Positions 1 through 7,270 are shown, numbered from the stretch's first letter. The stretch: DNA of 12,732 nt from an uncultured Chromatiaceae bacterium (GCA_946482325.1 CAMLRA010000122.1:1-12732), one strand, 5' to 3'. The notes: generated by a model from the sequence alone, not told the origin. Numbers and translations are program-made.

Positions 1-255
1 CACCGCCAGCATAGCGCCCAACGACATCGCCACCAGATGCCAGGGGCCGGGATGGCGGCGCTGCAACCGGGGTAATATCAGCTCGGCCAGCGCCTTCATA
101 TCAGCAGGACTTTGCTCGCGGTGGTACTGGCCCATGCCTGGTAAATCCTGGCAATACACTGGCCTTTGTGTTTGTCTGGCAAGCTCGCCCGGAAATTCCC
201 CCCAATGCGCCTGCTCCCGTGCCAGGCCACGCAATAACACTATCGGCTGTACCAT
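1..255 (-). CDS. Alpha/beta hydrolase, N-terminal part (runs off the window)
   Basis: Only the first 85 residues are present; the gene continues beyond base 1. They read as the start of an alpha/beta-hydrolase fold: a first strand (PIVLLRGLAREQAHWG, about residues 4-19), a DLPGMG stretch at 37-42 and a nucleophile elbow A-M-S-L-G at 76-80, where Ser78 would be the catalytic serine. The turn after the first strand carries RG instead of the common HG. The ATG at 255 is supported by a GGAGG ribosome binding site ten bases upstream (complement of 266-270). The start lies inside the 3' end of the M14 peptidase gene, with a 16-base overlap, so the two are probably translated from one message. There is no signal peptide, so a cytoplasmic enzyme is likely. 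The substrate cannot be told, and the Asp/His of the triad lie outside the window. Confidence 0.8.
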   Translation of the reverse strand, partial: MVQPIVLLRGLAREQAHWGEFPGELARQTQRPVYCQDLPGMGQYHREQSPADMKALAELILPRLQRRHPGPWHLVAMSLGAMLAV

Positions 256-1295
256 AAGTCATTGGCCTCCATGGCGTTGCGGCTGTCGACAGTCGGCAAC
301 CAATGCGCGTGAGCTGCACTGGCCTGCAGTAGAAATTCGAACAAAATCAGGTGACTGCGTAGCACTCTTTTCACCCGGTGTGGTTTTACCGGATGAAACA
401 GTCCGTGGCTTTTCAACAGTTGAAAAGGATTTTTCCGCACCCAATTCCACGAGCCCATCTCCAGCGTCAGCGGCAACATCAGATGTTGTGCCAGCAATGA
501 CTGGTCAAACAGGTAATCCCATAAATCGCCATGACATAAATAATGCCGGCACTGCGGTTCAAATATATAGTTCTGATGCGGATAGGTCTGAAACAATAAC
601 TCCCGTAGCCGGTGCATTTGTGCCAGATGCGCGATGGGCTGCGTGCTGGATTTGGCATAAGGAAACCACAAACGGTCGGTTTGCCCAAAGCCGGAATGAC
701 AATCCAGCACCAGCGAAAACGGCGCCTGAAACAAACGCTGCCGGACAAAATCACACAGTACCCGGCTTTCTGTTTCCAACTGATCAGGATGCCCGCGATA
801 CCAGGGCAACAATTTGCTATAACGCTGACCACCGACCAGAAATGCGGCGCCTTCGGTACAATCCTGTGGCGCATTGCGCATCAAATCGACATGCCGCGCA
901 TTGGAACGCCAACCGCGCAGCATGCCGCCGGGATTCAGCAGAGGCAGAATGTACAGCTGGACCCGCTCGAACAGCTCAGCAAACTGCAGATCCCAGCGTA
1001 AACGGCTGCACAGGCTTTCCAGATAAGCCAACAGCACTTGCGTGCCTATCCGCTCCAGGCCATGTATACCGCCGGTTAGCAGCAGCACCGGCTTACCGGC
1101 CTTGGCTTTACCTACGGCTATGGCATACAGCGGAAATTGTTGGTCACCAGCGCTGACCATTGCCAGAACTTCGGCACTGACTGGCGCCGGTGCATGGCGC
1201 AGTAACAGTTCGAGCTGATGCAGCTCTGGCAGTGAGTCTTGCAAAGCAGTTCCTGCAGTGGGCGACAAAACCTCAGCATAAGGCACCACAGTCAT
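240..1295 (-). CDS. M14-family zinc carboxypeptidase-like protein
   Basis: The protein (351 residues from the ATG at 1295) carries the M14 metallocarboxypeptidase signature. Zinc ligands are H78 and E81 in GGIHGLE and H200 in LDCHSG. A substrate-binding NAR-x-VDLMRN segment lies at about 132-141, and the catalytic glutamate is E279 in LTLEMGSW. All key residues are present, so it is probably an active zinc hydrolase acting on a C-terminal amino acid or peptide-like amide. No signal peptide is visible, suggesting a cytoplasmic role. The frame stays open upstream to a TTG at 1358. I prefer the ATG at 1295 because the extra 21 residues look unlike a family N-terminus, although neither start has a clear ribosome binding site. 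The stop lies inside the alpha/beta-hydrolase gene downstream, implying coupled expression. The real substrate is unknown. Confidence 0.85.
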   Translation of the reverse strand: MTVVPYAEVLSPTAGTALQDSLPELHQLELLLRHAPAPVSAEVLAMVSAGDQQFPLYAIAVGKAKAGKPVLLLTGGIHGLERIGTQVLLAYLESLCSRLRWDLQFAELFERVQLYILPLLNPGGMLRGWRSNARHVDLMRNAPQDCTEGAAFLVGGQRYSKLLPWYRGHPDQLETESRVLCDFVRQRLFQAPFSLVLDCHSGFGQTDRLWFPYAKSSTQPIAHLAQMHRLRELLFQTYPHQNYIFEPQCRHYLCHGDLWDYLFDQSLLAQHLMLPLTLEMGSWNWVRKNPFQLLKSHGLFHPVKPHRVKRVLRSHLILFEFLLQASAAHAHWLPTVDSRNAMEANDLWYSR

Positions 1296-1412
1296 AGTTT
1301 TATGGCAGTTTGGTGAAATTTGGCTCGGTACACCGGCTACAGCGGTCTTGTGTAGCAAACGCTAGCCCTGCTGTGGCATAGTAACTAAAGGAAAAGAGGG
1401 ACGAACTGGACC

Positions 1413-1637
1413 ATGTCGAACAAAACGCTGTTAATCATCAGCTTGTTACTGCCGCTGCTCTGCGCCTGTCAAAATCCGCAACGCGGTAGTGAAGAATATT
1501 GGTTCAATAAAATGCGCGACGAACAGCGGGCGCAGTGCCGGCTGTTACCGTCACCGCTGTCTGAAAGTTGTCTTAAAGATGTGTCTTCAAAAAAATATGA
1601 AGACTTTCAGCGCCAGCGCACTAACGCAGAAGGCTAA
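1413..1637 (+). CDS. Small putative lipoprotein
   Basis: This is a 74-residue protein with a classical lipoprotein signal: K4, a hydrophobic run at 5-16, then L-C-A-C with Cys19 as the likely lipidated residue (Cys17 is a less good fit). The mature part is about 55 residues, charged, with two further cysteines (C42, C53) that could form a disulfide in the periplasm. Its W/F-rich start and C...C spacing loosely recall short EexN-like lipoproteins, but I would not assign it to that family. The ATG is preceded by a purine-rich AAAGGAAAAGAGGG stretch that is somewhat far away (about 12 bases). It is divergent from the M14 peptidase gene and convergent with the GNAT gene, so it is probably a single-gene unit. 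Function unknown. Confidence 0.7.
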   Translation: MSNKTLLIISLLLPLLCACQNPQRGSEEYWFNKMRDEQRAQCRLLPSPLSESCLKDVSSKKYEDFQRQRTNAEG

Positions 1638-1664
1638 ACAGCCACCGAAAGCGGCAAAGGTTTG

Positions 1665-2189
1665 TTACGCCCCTCCGGTCAGTTCTAGCAGATAAAAATC
1701 AACCGTCTTATCCGAACCGGGCACTATTTTTTGTCCGGCTGGCCGCATACCGGTTTTCTCCAGGATGCGCTTGGAAGCCAGATTATCCGGCGCCACAATA
1801 CCACAAAGTTGCTTTAAACCCAGTTCAGCGCGCGCATAAGCCACCACTGCCAACGCCGCTTCTGAAATATAACCCTGCCCGCTGTACTCACGGAACAAGG
1901 CATAACCAACATCCGGATGCTGTAAATAGTCACGTTGTACCAAACCGCATAAACCCAACGTCATCCCATCAGCCAAGCGCTCAACCAGATACAGACCAAA
2001 ACCGTGTTGCTGATAACTGGCTATAGCACCATTTTGCAGATACAACTCCGCCTGCTGTAAATTCCTGACTTGTTTATCACCGATGTTCTGCAAAAACTCC
2101 GGCTCGTTGACCAGCAACAACATAGCCGGTGCATCGCGAAGTTCGGCATGGCGTAAACGCAGTCTTTCGGTCGTCAGGATTGTTGTCAT
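1665..2189 (-). CDS. GNAT-family N-acetyltransferase (RimJ/RimL-like)
   Basis: The 174-residue protein opens with TTERLRLR, typical of the Acetyltransf_3 (RimJ/RimL-like) branch that transfers acetyl from acetyl-CoA to an amino group of a protein or small molecule. Motif A is at 94-110 (VGYALFREYSGQGYISE), with the pyrophosphate-binding R-x-x-G-x-G pattern at R100-G106. Motif B is N136-x-x-SKRILEKTGM. The ATG at 2189 is chosen over a longer in-frame start at 2222 because a GGAGAG ribosome binding site sits just before it and because the extra residues would be encoded by the preceding gene's terminator. The acceptor cannot be deduced. It is separated from the upstream symporter gene by a transcription terminator, so it needs readthrough or its own promoter. 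Confidence 0.88.
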   Translation of the reverse strand: MTTILTTERLRLRHAELRDAPAMLLLVNEPEFLQNIGDKQVRNLQQAELYLQNGAIASYQQHGFGLYLVERLADGMTLGLCGLVQRDYLQHPDVGYALFREYSGQGYISEAALAVVAYARAELGLKQLCGIVAPDNLASKRILEKTGMRPAGQKIVPGSDKTVDFYLLELTGGA

Positions 2190-2210
2190 CCAATTCTCTC
2201 CGCTTAGCGC

Positions 2211-2242
2211 TGGTAAAAACAAAGCCAGTCATCGACTGGCTT
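2211..2242 (-). terminator. Intrinsic terminator after the sodium:amino-acid symporter gene
   Basis: On the minus strand there is a perfect 9-bp stem (AAGCCAGTC / GACTGGCTT) with a 3-base loop, followed by TTTGTTTTT. It starts 13 bases after the symporter stop codon and lies just upstream of the GNAT ribosome binding site. Confidence 0.85.
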
Positions 2243-2255
2243 CATTCACTGATGT

Positions 2256-3746
2256 TCAGACCCGTTTGGTGTCTTGTTCTGCCAGATTGGTCAGGCTGGA
2301 ACTTAACAGCTCGTCATCGGTTTTACCTTCCCAGTAATGCGCATTTTTGATGCCGAGTTTTTCCGGATGGAACACCGGATCTTTGCCTTCGGCCTTTTGC
2401 GCTTCATAGTCCCGCAGGCACTTAAAAGCAATTTTATGCAGCAACACTATCGCAATAATATTCAGCCAGGCCATCAATCCCACGCCAATATCGCCCAGCG
2501 CCCATGCCAGATCTGCGGTTTTTACTGTGCCATAAACCACAGCTGCCATAATGCCGATTTTCAGCAGGAAGCCAAGCCATGGCCGCGATACTGTGCGGTT
2601 GATATATGCGATGTTGGTTTCAGCGATGTAGTAATAAGCAACGATAGTGGTGAAAGCGAAAAACAGCAGCGCCACTGCGACGAAAATAGAACCAAAGCCA
2701 GGCATCACGTTTTCCAGCGCAGTTTGCACATAACCCGGGCCTGCAGCGACACCAGCAACACCAGTATAAAGCGCCTGACCGTCTGCAGCCTGCACATTGT
2801 ACTGGCCGGTGATTAACAGCATAAATGCGGTTGCGGAACAAACAAACAGCGTATCGACATAAACCGAAAAGCCTTGCACCAGACCTTGTTTAGCCGGATG
2901 CGATACAGCAGCCGCAGACGATGCATGCGGGCCTGTGCCCTGACCTGCTTCGTTAGAATAGACGCCACGTTTGACACCCCATTCAATCGCAAGACCTAAA
3001 ATGGCACCGTAAGCAGCTTCAGCACCAAAAGCACTTTTCACGATCAGTTTCAGCACAACTGGCAGCTGGTCAATATTCAGGGCGATGACCACACAAGCAA
3101 CGATGATGTAACCCAGAGCCATAAATGGCACTACGATTTCCGCAAAAGTCGCGATGCGTTTAACGCCACCGAAAATGATAAAACCTAACACGACAGCCAA
3201 CACACCGGCAGTGACGTTCGGTGAAATACCTACCGCAGTTTCCAGACTTGAAGCAATTGAATTCGCCTGTACACCAGGTAACAGCAAGCCGGTGGCAAAG
3301 ATAGTCGCAATAGCAAAAATCCAGGCATACCATTTCATGCCGAGACCTTTTTCTATATAAAACGCTGGACCACCACGATACTGACCGTTGATTTTCTCTT
3401 TATAAACCTGACCTAAAGTTGATTCAACGAACGCTGAGCTGGCTCCCAGAAACGCCACCATCCACATCCAGAACACAGCGCCCGGGCCACCAAAAGTGAT
3501 TGCAGTTGCGACACCGGCGATGTTACCGGTGCCGACCCGGCCGGCCAGCGTCATCGTCAACGCCTGGAAGGATGACACACCGCTGTCTGAGCTTTTGCCA
3601 TCAAACATCAGCCGGATCATTTCACGCACATGGCGTAATTGCAGGAAACGCGAGCGTATGGAGAAATACAGGCCCACCCCGAGACAAAGGGCGATCAACG
3701 CCTTGCTCCAGATGATGCCGTTCACCACAGCAACAAATTCATTCAT
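2256..3746 (-). CDS. AGCS-family sodium:alanine/glycine symporter
   Basis: This 496-residue inner-membrane protein couples amino-acid uptake (alanine or glycine in characterised members) to the sodium gradient. It has about eleven hydrophobic segments. The family signature GGPGAVFWMWMVAFLG is at 86-101, preceded by the conserved GRVGTGNIAGVATAI loop at 69-83 that contributes to sodium and substrate binding in AGCS structures. A second conserved stretch, KRGVYSNEAGQGTGPHA, lies in the middle of the protein. The soluble C-terminal tail of about 70 residues contains YWEGKTDDE. The ATG at 3746 has a GAGGAA ribosome binding site. Length is typical of the family. It is probably transcribed alone, with an upstream leader of up to 210 bases and its own terminator. 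The exact amino acid carried cannot be read from sequence. Confidence 0.93.
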   Translation of the reverse strand: MNEFVAVVNGIIWSKALIALCLGVGLYFSIRSRFLQLRHVREMIRLMFDGKSSDSGVSSFQALTMTLAGRVGTGNIAGVATAITFGGPGAVFWMWMVAFLGASSAFVESTLGQVYKEKINGQYRGGPAFYIEKGLGMKWYAWIFAIATIFATGLLLPGVQANSIASSLETAVGISPNVTAGVLAVVLGFIIFGGVKRIATFAEIVVPFMALGYIIVACVVIALNIDQLPVVLKLIVKSAFGAEAAYGAILGLAIEWGVKRGVYSNEAGQGTGPHASSAAAVSHPAKQGLVQGFSVYVDTLFVCSATAFMLLITGQYNVQAADGQALYTGVAGVAAGPGYVQTALENVMPGFGSIFVAVALLFFAFTTIVAYYYIAETNIAYINRTVSRPWLGFLLKIGIMAAVVYGTVKTADLAWALGDIGVGLMAWLNIIAIVLLHKIAFKCLRDYEAQKAEGKDPVFHPEKLGIKNAHYWEGKTDDELLSSSLTNLAEQDTKRV

Positions 3747-3775
3747 CAGTAGATTCCTCGGATATTGTTATCGTG

Positions 3776-3794
3776 CGGTGCTATCGCTGCACCG
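3776..3794. repeat. Inverted repeat in the symporter leader
   Basis: A CGGTGC / GCACCG inverted repeat (6-bp arms, 7-base loop) about 30 bases upstream of the symporter ATG. A short TTGTC-T-GACAA palindrome lies next to it (about 3795-3805). It may be an operator or a leader hairpin; no known regulator motif is recognised. Confidence 0.4.
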
Positions 3795-3956
3795 TTGTCT
3801 GACAAGAGTCTGGCAAGGTTAGTAAGATGTCCCAAAGCCCACGGCAGATCAGCGTCATAAGATAACGACTAAAGTCGGATGCGCCCAGTATTATTTCGCT
3901 AATGTACGGCAGTTCTGCTGGGAAAAGCGGCAAAATGAGCAGAGGTAAGAGCTGTT

Positions 3957-4661
3957 TCAGTGCAGCTGGCGGTGCTGAGGCCCCAACTGCTGCATTTGTT
4001 TTAAGATCCATTGCTGGCGCTTACGCACATAAGGTGATGGCGCTTGCACTAAAAATCGGTGTGGATTGGGTAACACAGCCGCCAATAACGCGGCTTGTTG
4101 TCGACTTAAACGCTGTGCAGACACACCAAAAAAACGCTGTGCCGCCGCTTCAGCACCGTAAATGCCTGGGCCAAATTCAACACTGTTCAGATAGACTTCC
4201 AGAATGCGCTGTTTGCCCCAGGCTCCTTCAATCAACAAGGTGATGCCCGTTTCCAGCCCCTTTCGTAACCAACTGCGGCCTGTCCATAAAAACACATTTT
4301 TTGCCGTTTGCTGACTAAGAGTAGAAGCTCCGCGCACCTTTCGGCCTTTGCTGTTATAAACCAGTGCTTTTTCAATCGCCTGAAAATCAAAACCACTATG
4401 TTGCAGAAACTTCTGATCTTCGGCCGCCACCACGGCTTGCAACAAATGCGGGGAAATTTGCGCCAATGGCTGCCATTGATGCTGAGCCTGATAACGGGTT
4501 TTACCTTCCAACCAGGCTTCAAGCTGGCGTTCCAGCATCACACCGGTGTAAGGCACAGGCAAATAGGCGAACAGCAATACCAGCGTTAGCAGGCTAAGAC
4601 AGCCATAACGCAAGACAGAAAACAGCCGGCGCAACAGAAAAAACCAGAATAATTTCAACAA
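3957..4661 (-). CDS. mtgA: Monofunctional biosynthetic peptidoglycan transglycosylase
   Basis: A GT51 glycosyltransferase that polymerises lipid II into glycan strands on the periplasmic face of the inner membrane. One N-terminal membrane helix (about residues 15-35) anchors it, and no transpeptidase domain follows, so it is the monofunctional form. GT51 motifs are in order: AAEDQKF at 79-85 with catalytic E81, [12 protein letters not shown] at 111-122, RKGLE at 133-137 and [15 protein letters not shown] at 150-164. Its 234 residues match the family. No in-frame ATG or GTG exists between the upstream stop (4698-4700) and the membrane helix. Initiation is therefore probably at the TTG at 4661 or the adjacent TTG at 4658, with no obvious ribosome binding site. 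It follows tyrA by 78 bases, with a probable terminator between them. Confidence 0.92.
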   Translation of the reverse strand: MLKLFWFFLLRRLFSVLRYGCLSLLTLVLLFAYLPVPYTGVMLERQLEAWLEGKTRYQAQHQWQPLAQISPHLLQAVVAAEDQKFLQHSGFDFQAIEKALVYNSKGRKVRGASTLSQQTAKNVFLWTGRSWLRKGLETGITLLIEGAWGKQRILEVYLNSVEFGPGIYGAEAAAQRFFGVSAQRLSRQQAALLAAVLPNPHRFLVQAPSPYVRKRQQWILKQMQQLGPQHRQLH

Positions 4662-4673
4662 GAGTGAATAAGC

Positions 4674-4701
4674 ATTAAATGAAAACCGGAGACCAGTCTA
4701 A
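4674..4701 (-). promoter_or_regulatory. Candidate mtgA promoter very close to the start codon
   Basis: On the minus strand there is TTAGAC (4701-4696), a 16-base spacer and TTTAAT (4679-4674). The -10 ends only 12 bases before the TTG start of mtgA, which would give a leader of about six bases. It overlaps the tyrA terminator hairpin. Prediction by consensus only. Confidence 0.35.
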
Positions 4702-4714
4702 CGCGGTGCTCCGG
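4680..4714 (-). terminator. Probable terminator after tyrA
   Basis: On the minus strand CCGGAGcACC pairs with GGTCTCCGG (6 bp, one bulged base, 3 bp, with a loop of about 10 bases). It is followed by TTTTCATTT and lies 25-60 bases after the tyrA stop. It is weaker than the other terminators in the window because of the bulge and the interrupted T tract. Confidence 0.5.
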
Positions 4715-4739
4715 CCTTGAACAGCTGGATAAGTTGCAG

Positions 4740-5888
4740 CTAACTGCGCTCATCCGCCGCTTTTTGCAACAAACGCCGGCTTTCCTGCAAAAACTGGCTG
4801 GCCAGCGGGCCAAAAAACGCCTGACCTTTGGCAAATTCGGCCATCAGGCCGGCTTTGTCACGCGCAGCTAATAAATGCGACAGCTGATTAAAGCGGTGTT
4901 GATAACGTTGCAGCAAACCGGTCACTGCAACCGAACTCAGCATAATATCAGCATACAATTCAGCATTTTGCGCAAACAAACGGCCAACCATCGCCAGTTC
5001 CAGCCGGTAAATCGGCGAGCTCAGCTCGAGTAACTGCGGTAAATCCGCATGCTCTTCTGCCAGATGCACGCCGTACACCAGTGAGCTGAAATGGCGCATC
5101 GCCTGGATCAACTGCATCAGTTCATCATGCTGGTGCGCATCTTTTTCAGTAAGCACCGCGCCCCAGACGCTCAATTGCTGCAACAACCACTGGTATTGTT
5201 CTGCTGTACGACCGTGGCACACGACCACCACTTGCTTGACGATATTACTGATGTCCGGACCAAACATTGGATGTAACCCGAGCACCGGTCCGCTATGTTG
5301 TTGCATCATTGCCGCAAGTGGCGCTGCTTTGATACTGGTGATATCCGCCAGTACACAATCCGCCGGTAATGGCGGCAACCGGCGGATCACCTGCTCAGTA
5401 ACCGCAATTGGTACAGCCAGTAATACCAGCGCGGCATCGGTACAAATCTCTGCTGCCCGCGGCCAGTCAGCCTGTTCCAGCACCGACACGCTGAAGCCTG
5501 AGCGCTGAAACAGACTGACAAAGCGTTGCCCGAGTGCACCATTGCCCCCGACGACCACCACTTTGCCGCCACCTTCGCGACAACAGACAAAGCCGGTTTC
5601 CTGGGTCGAATACGACTCGCGCATCACCCGGCGCAGCACATCTTCCACCAGCTCTGGCGAGACACCAGCCGCCTCAGCCTGCGTACGGCGCGCTTCGAGC
5701 AACGCTTTTTCCCGCTCCGGCACATACAGTGGTAAAGCATATTGTTGTTTCACCTGCCCGACCTGCGCCGTCACTTTGGCGCGTGCGGCCAGCAGTTCAA
5801 CCAGCTGGGTGTCAATTGCATCAATCTGACTGCGTAGCGGCGCAAGTTCAGCGGCAGATGCGGCCTGGGCCGATGTGGAAATACTCAT
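4740..5888 (-). CDS. tyrA: Bifunctional chorismate mutase / prephenate dehydrogenase (T-protein)
   Basis: A two-domain enzyme of tyrosine synthesis: chorismate to prephenate, then NAD-dependent oxidation and decarboxylation to 4-hydroxyphenylpyruvate. The N-terminal AroQ mutase domain (about 15-95) has the expected active-site residues R19, R36, K47, R59 and E60, each offset by eight from E. coli TyrA. The dehydrogenase part begins with a Rossmann loop GGNGALG (114-120). Its catalytic His206 lies in GLHPMFGPD, and the H254-D255-E stretch precedes IQAMRHF. The length of 382 residues is close to E. coli TyrA (373). The ATG at 5888 lies seven bases after the aroF stop, and its GAGG ribosome binding site overlaps that stop codon, so the two are translationally coupled. 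The pair's joint role and TyrR-like control point to tyrosine-responsive expression. Confidence 0.97.
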   Translation of the reverse strand: MSISTSAQAASAAELAPLRSQIDAIDTQLVELLAARAKVTAQVGQVKQQYALPLYVPEREKALLEARRTQAEAAGVSPELVEDVLRRVMRESYSTQETGFVCCREGGGKVVVVGGNGALGQRFVSLFQRSGFSVSVLEQADWPRAAEICTDAALVLLAVPIAVTEQVIRRLPPLPADCVLADITSIKAAPLAAMMQQHSGPVLGLHPMFGPDISNIVKQVVVVCHGRTAEQYQWLLQQLSVWGAVLTEKDAHQHDELMQLIQAMRHFSSLVYGVHLAEEHADLPQLLELSSPIYRLELAMVGRLFAQNAELYADIMLSSVAVTGLLQRYQHRFNQLSHLLAARDKAGLMAEFAKGQAFFGPLASQFLQESRRLLQKAADERS

Positions 5889-5895
5889 AAAAACC

Positions 5896-6954
5896 TCAGG
5901 CAGCCTGACACACGCCTAACATCTGATGATGCAGACCGGCCAGAAGTTGGGCCGTTGTGGCCCAGTCAATACAGGCATCCGTTACCGACACGCCATATAA
6001 CTCGGCTTTACCATTCACGATATTCTGCTTGCCACCATTGATATTACTTTCCAGCATCAGGCCGATAATGGCGTCATTACCCAGCACCCGCTGCGCCACA
6101 ACAGCTTCCGCTACCAGCGGTTGTCGGTTGTGGTCTTTATTTGAGTTGCCATGACTACAATCAACCACAATGCCCCGCGGCAACTGATGTTTATCAAGCA
6201 CAGCTACTGCGGCGTTGATGCTTTCCGCATCATAATTCGGCTTCGTGCCGCCACGCAGAATGATATGACCGTCCGGATTACCGGCTGTCTGCACCAGCGC
6301 AACTTCGCCGCGTTGATTAATCCCAATAAAACTGTGCGGACTGGCCGCTGATTGCAGCGCGTTTAACGCGATATTCAAATTGCCGTCGGTGCCATTTTTA
6401 AAACCAACCGGCATCGACAGGCCGCTGGCCATTTCGCGGTGGGTCTGACTTTCCACTGTGCGTGCGCCGATCGCAGCCCAGGACACTAAATCCGACAAAT
6501 ACTGCGGGCTGATTGGATCCAGCGCTTCAGTCGCTGTCGGCAGTTCCATCTCCACCAGTTTCAATAACAGCTCACGGCCACGAGTCAGACCGGTTTCCAA
6601 ATCGAAAGAATCATCCAGGTGCGGGTCGTTAATATACCCTTTCCAGCCAACGGTCGTGCGTGGTTTTTCAAAATACACCCGCATCACAATATACAAACTG
6701 TCGGCATACTTCAGTTGCAGCTCTTTTAAACGTTTGGCGTAATCAATGGCGGCCATAGGGTCGTGAATTGAACATGGCCCGGTGATCACTAACAGGCGTT
6801 TATCGCGGCCATGCACGATATCAGCAATTTCCCGGCGCGCTTGCTGCACAAACAAAGCCCCTTGCTCTGACAGCGGTAAGGCTTTTTTTAATACTAACGG
6901 CGGACTCAGCGGTTTTTCCGCCAATATCCGTAAATCATCAACAATTTTGCTCAT
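5896..6954 (-). CDS. aroF: 3-deoxy-7-phosphoheptulonate (DAHP) synthase, probably tyrosine-sensitive
   Basis: A class I DAHP synthase that condenses phosphoenolpyruvate with erythrose 4-phosphate, the first step of the shikimate pathway. The 352 residues contain the metal ligands C61, H268, E302 and D326, at the same numbers as in the E. coli enzymes. They also contain TGPCSIHDP (58-66), EKPRTTVGWKG (96-106), the substrate-binding ARTVESQTHREMASG stretch and VDCSHGNSNKD. The wording ESQTHREMASGLSMPVGF and the fusion partner next door (tyrA) favour the AroF isozyme, feedback-inhibited by tyrosine; that sensitivity is inferred, not seen. I place the start at the ATG at 6954, which has a strong AGGAAAGGAGC ribosome binding site; a start 13 codons upstream would not. 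It leads a two-gene operon with tyrA and is preceded by a TyrR-like control region. Confidence 0.96.
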   Translation of the reverse strand: MSKIVDDLRILAEKPLSPPLVLKKALPLSEQGALFVQQARREIADIVHGRDKRLLVITGPCSIHDPMAAIDYAKRLKELQLKYADSLYIVMRVYFEKPRTTVGWKGYINDPHLDDSFDLETGLTRGRELLLKLVEMELPTATEALDPISPQYLSDLVSWAAIGARTVESQTHREMASGLSMPVGFKNGTDGNLNIALNALQSAASPHSFIGINQRGEVALVQTAGNPDGHIILRGGTKPNYDAESINAAVAVLDKHQLPRGIVVDCSHGNSNKDHNRQPLVAEAVVAQRVLGNDAIIGLMLESNINGGKQNIVNGKAELYGVSVTDACIDWATTAQLLAGLHHQMLGVCQAA

Positions 6955-7016
6955 CGCTTTGCTCCTTTCCTCAGCGCAGGCTGGTGTCAGCATGGCGACC
7001 AGTCACTCATCTTCGC

Positions 7017-7034
7017 TGTACATTTTAATTTACG
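7017..7034. promoter_or_regulatory. TyrR-like box, proximal to aroF
   Basis: TGTACA-TTTTAA-TTTACG matches the TyrR box TGTAAA-N6-TTTACA at 10 of 12 defined positions and keeps the GTA...TAC core. It lies about 25-42 bases downstream of the predicted aroF transcription start. Confidence 0.65.
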
Positions 7035-7037
7035 ACA

Positions 7038-7055
7038 CGTATTTTAATAATTACA
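7038..7055. promoter_or_regulatory. Second, weaker TyrR-like box
   Basis: The minus strand reads TGTAAT-TATTAA-AATACG: a good left half and a poor right half that still keeps TAC. It is three bases from the stronger box, giving a centre spacing of 21 bp (two helical turns), the strong/weak pair arrangement TyrR uses at tyrosine-controlled promoters. Confidence 0.45.
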
Positions 7056-7065
7056 AACAGCCGAC

Positions 7066-7094
7066 ATATTAAAAACGCACACCGGCAATGTCAA
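7066..7094 (-). promoter_or_regulatory. aroF-tyrA promoter, near-consensus sigma70
   Basis: On the minus strand there is TTGACA (7094-7089), a 17-base spacer and TAATAT (7071-7066). The predicted start is near 7059, giving an aroF leader of about 105 bases that contains both TyrR-like boxes. Such a strong basal promoter suits a repressor-controlled operon. Confidence 0.75.
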
Positions 7095-7150
7095 CAGTTA
7101 ATGTCAATACAGACAATGCATCAACCTCACTTGCCCGCACTCCCTAATTC

Positions 7151-7166
7151 GTACACTTTGGTGTAC
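7151..7166. repeat. Perfect palindrome in the aroF / binding-protein divergent region
   Basis: GTACAC-TTTG-GTGTAC: 6-bp perfect arms and a 4-base centre, with outer AATTC / GAATT halves offset around it. The shape suggests a dimeric regulator site. I do not recognise the regulator. A weak TyrR-like match (TGTACA-N6-TTTTAA, 7162-7179) overlaps its right arm. Confidence 0.5.
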
Positions 7167-7241
7167 ATTTGAATTTTAAACTTGGAGATCCAGAGCCGCA
7201 TTTTCAACCAGCACATGACCAGCAGATTTTCTGCATGGCAC

Positions 7242-7270
7242 TTGCCTGCTCTGCGCAGGCTGTTTACATT
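7242..7270 (+). promoter_or_regulatory. Candidate promoter for the binding-protein gene
   Basis: TTGCCT (7242-7247), a 17-base spacer and TACATT (7265-7270). Each hexamer matches consensus at four of six positions. It would start transcription about 28 bases before the GTG start at 7305. The spacer contains a GCCTGC / GCAGGC inverted repeat (7244-7260). Confidence 0.35.

Noticed and set aside
134..1156. Long plus-strand open frame of 340 codons
   Set aside because: It is the antisense shadow of the M14 peptidase gene, whose catalytic residues are all intact on the minus strand. Its translation is low-complexity, rich in Ala, Pro and Arg, and resembles no family.
6955..6993. Longer aroF start 13 codons upstream
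   Set aside because: The internal ATG has a strong ribosome binding site, gives residue numbers identical to E. coli enzymes, and the extra residues are not family-like.
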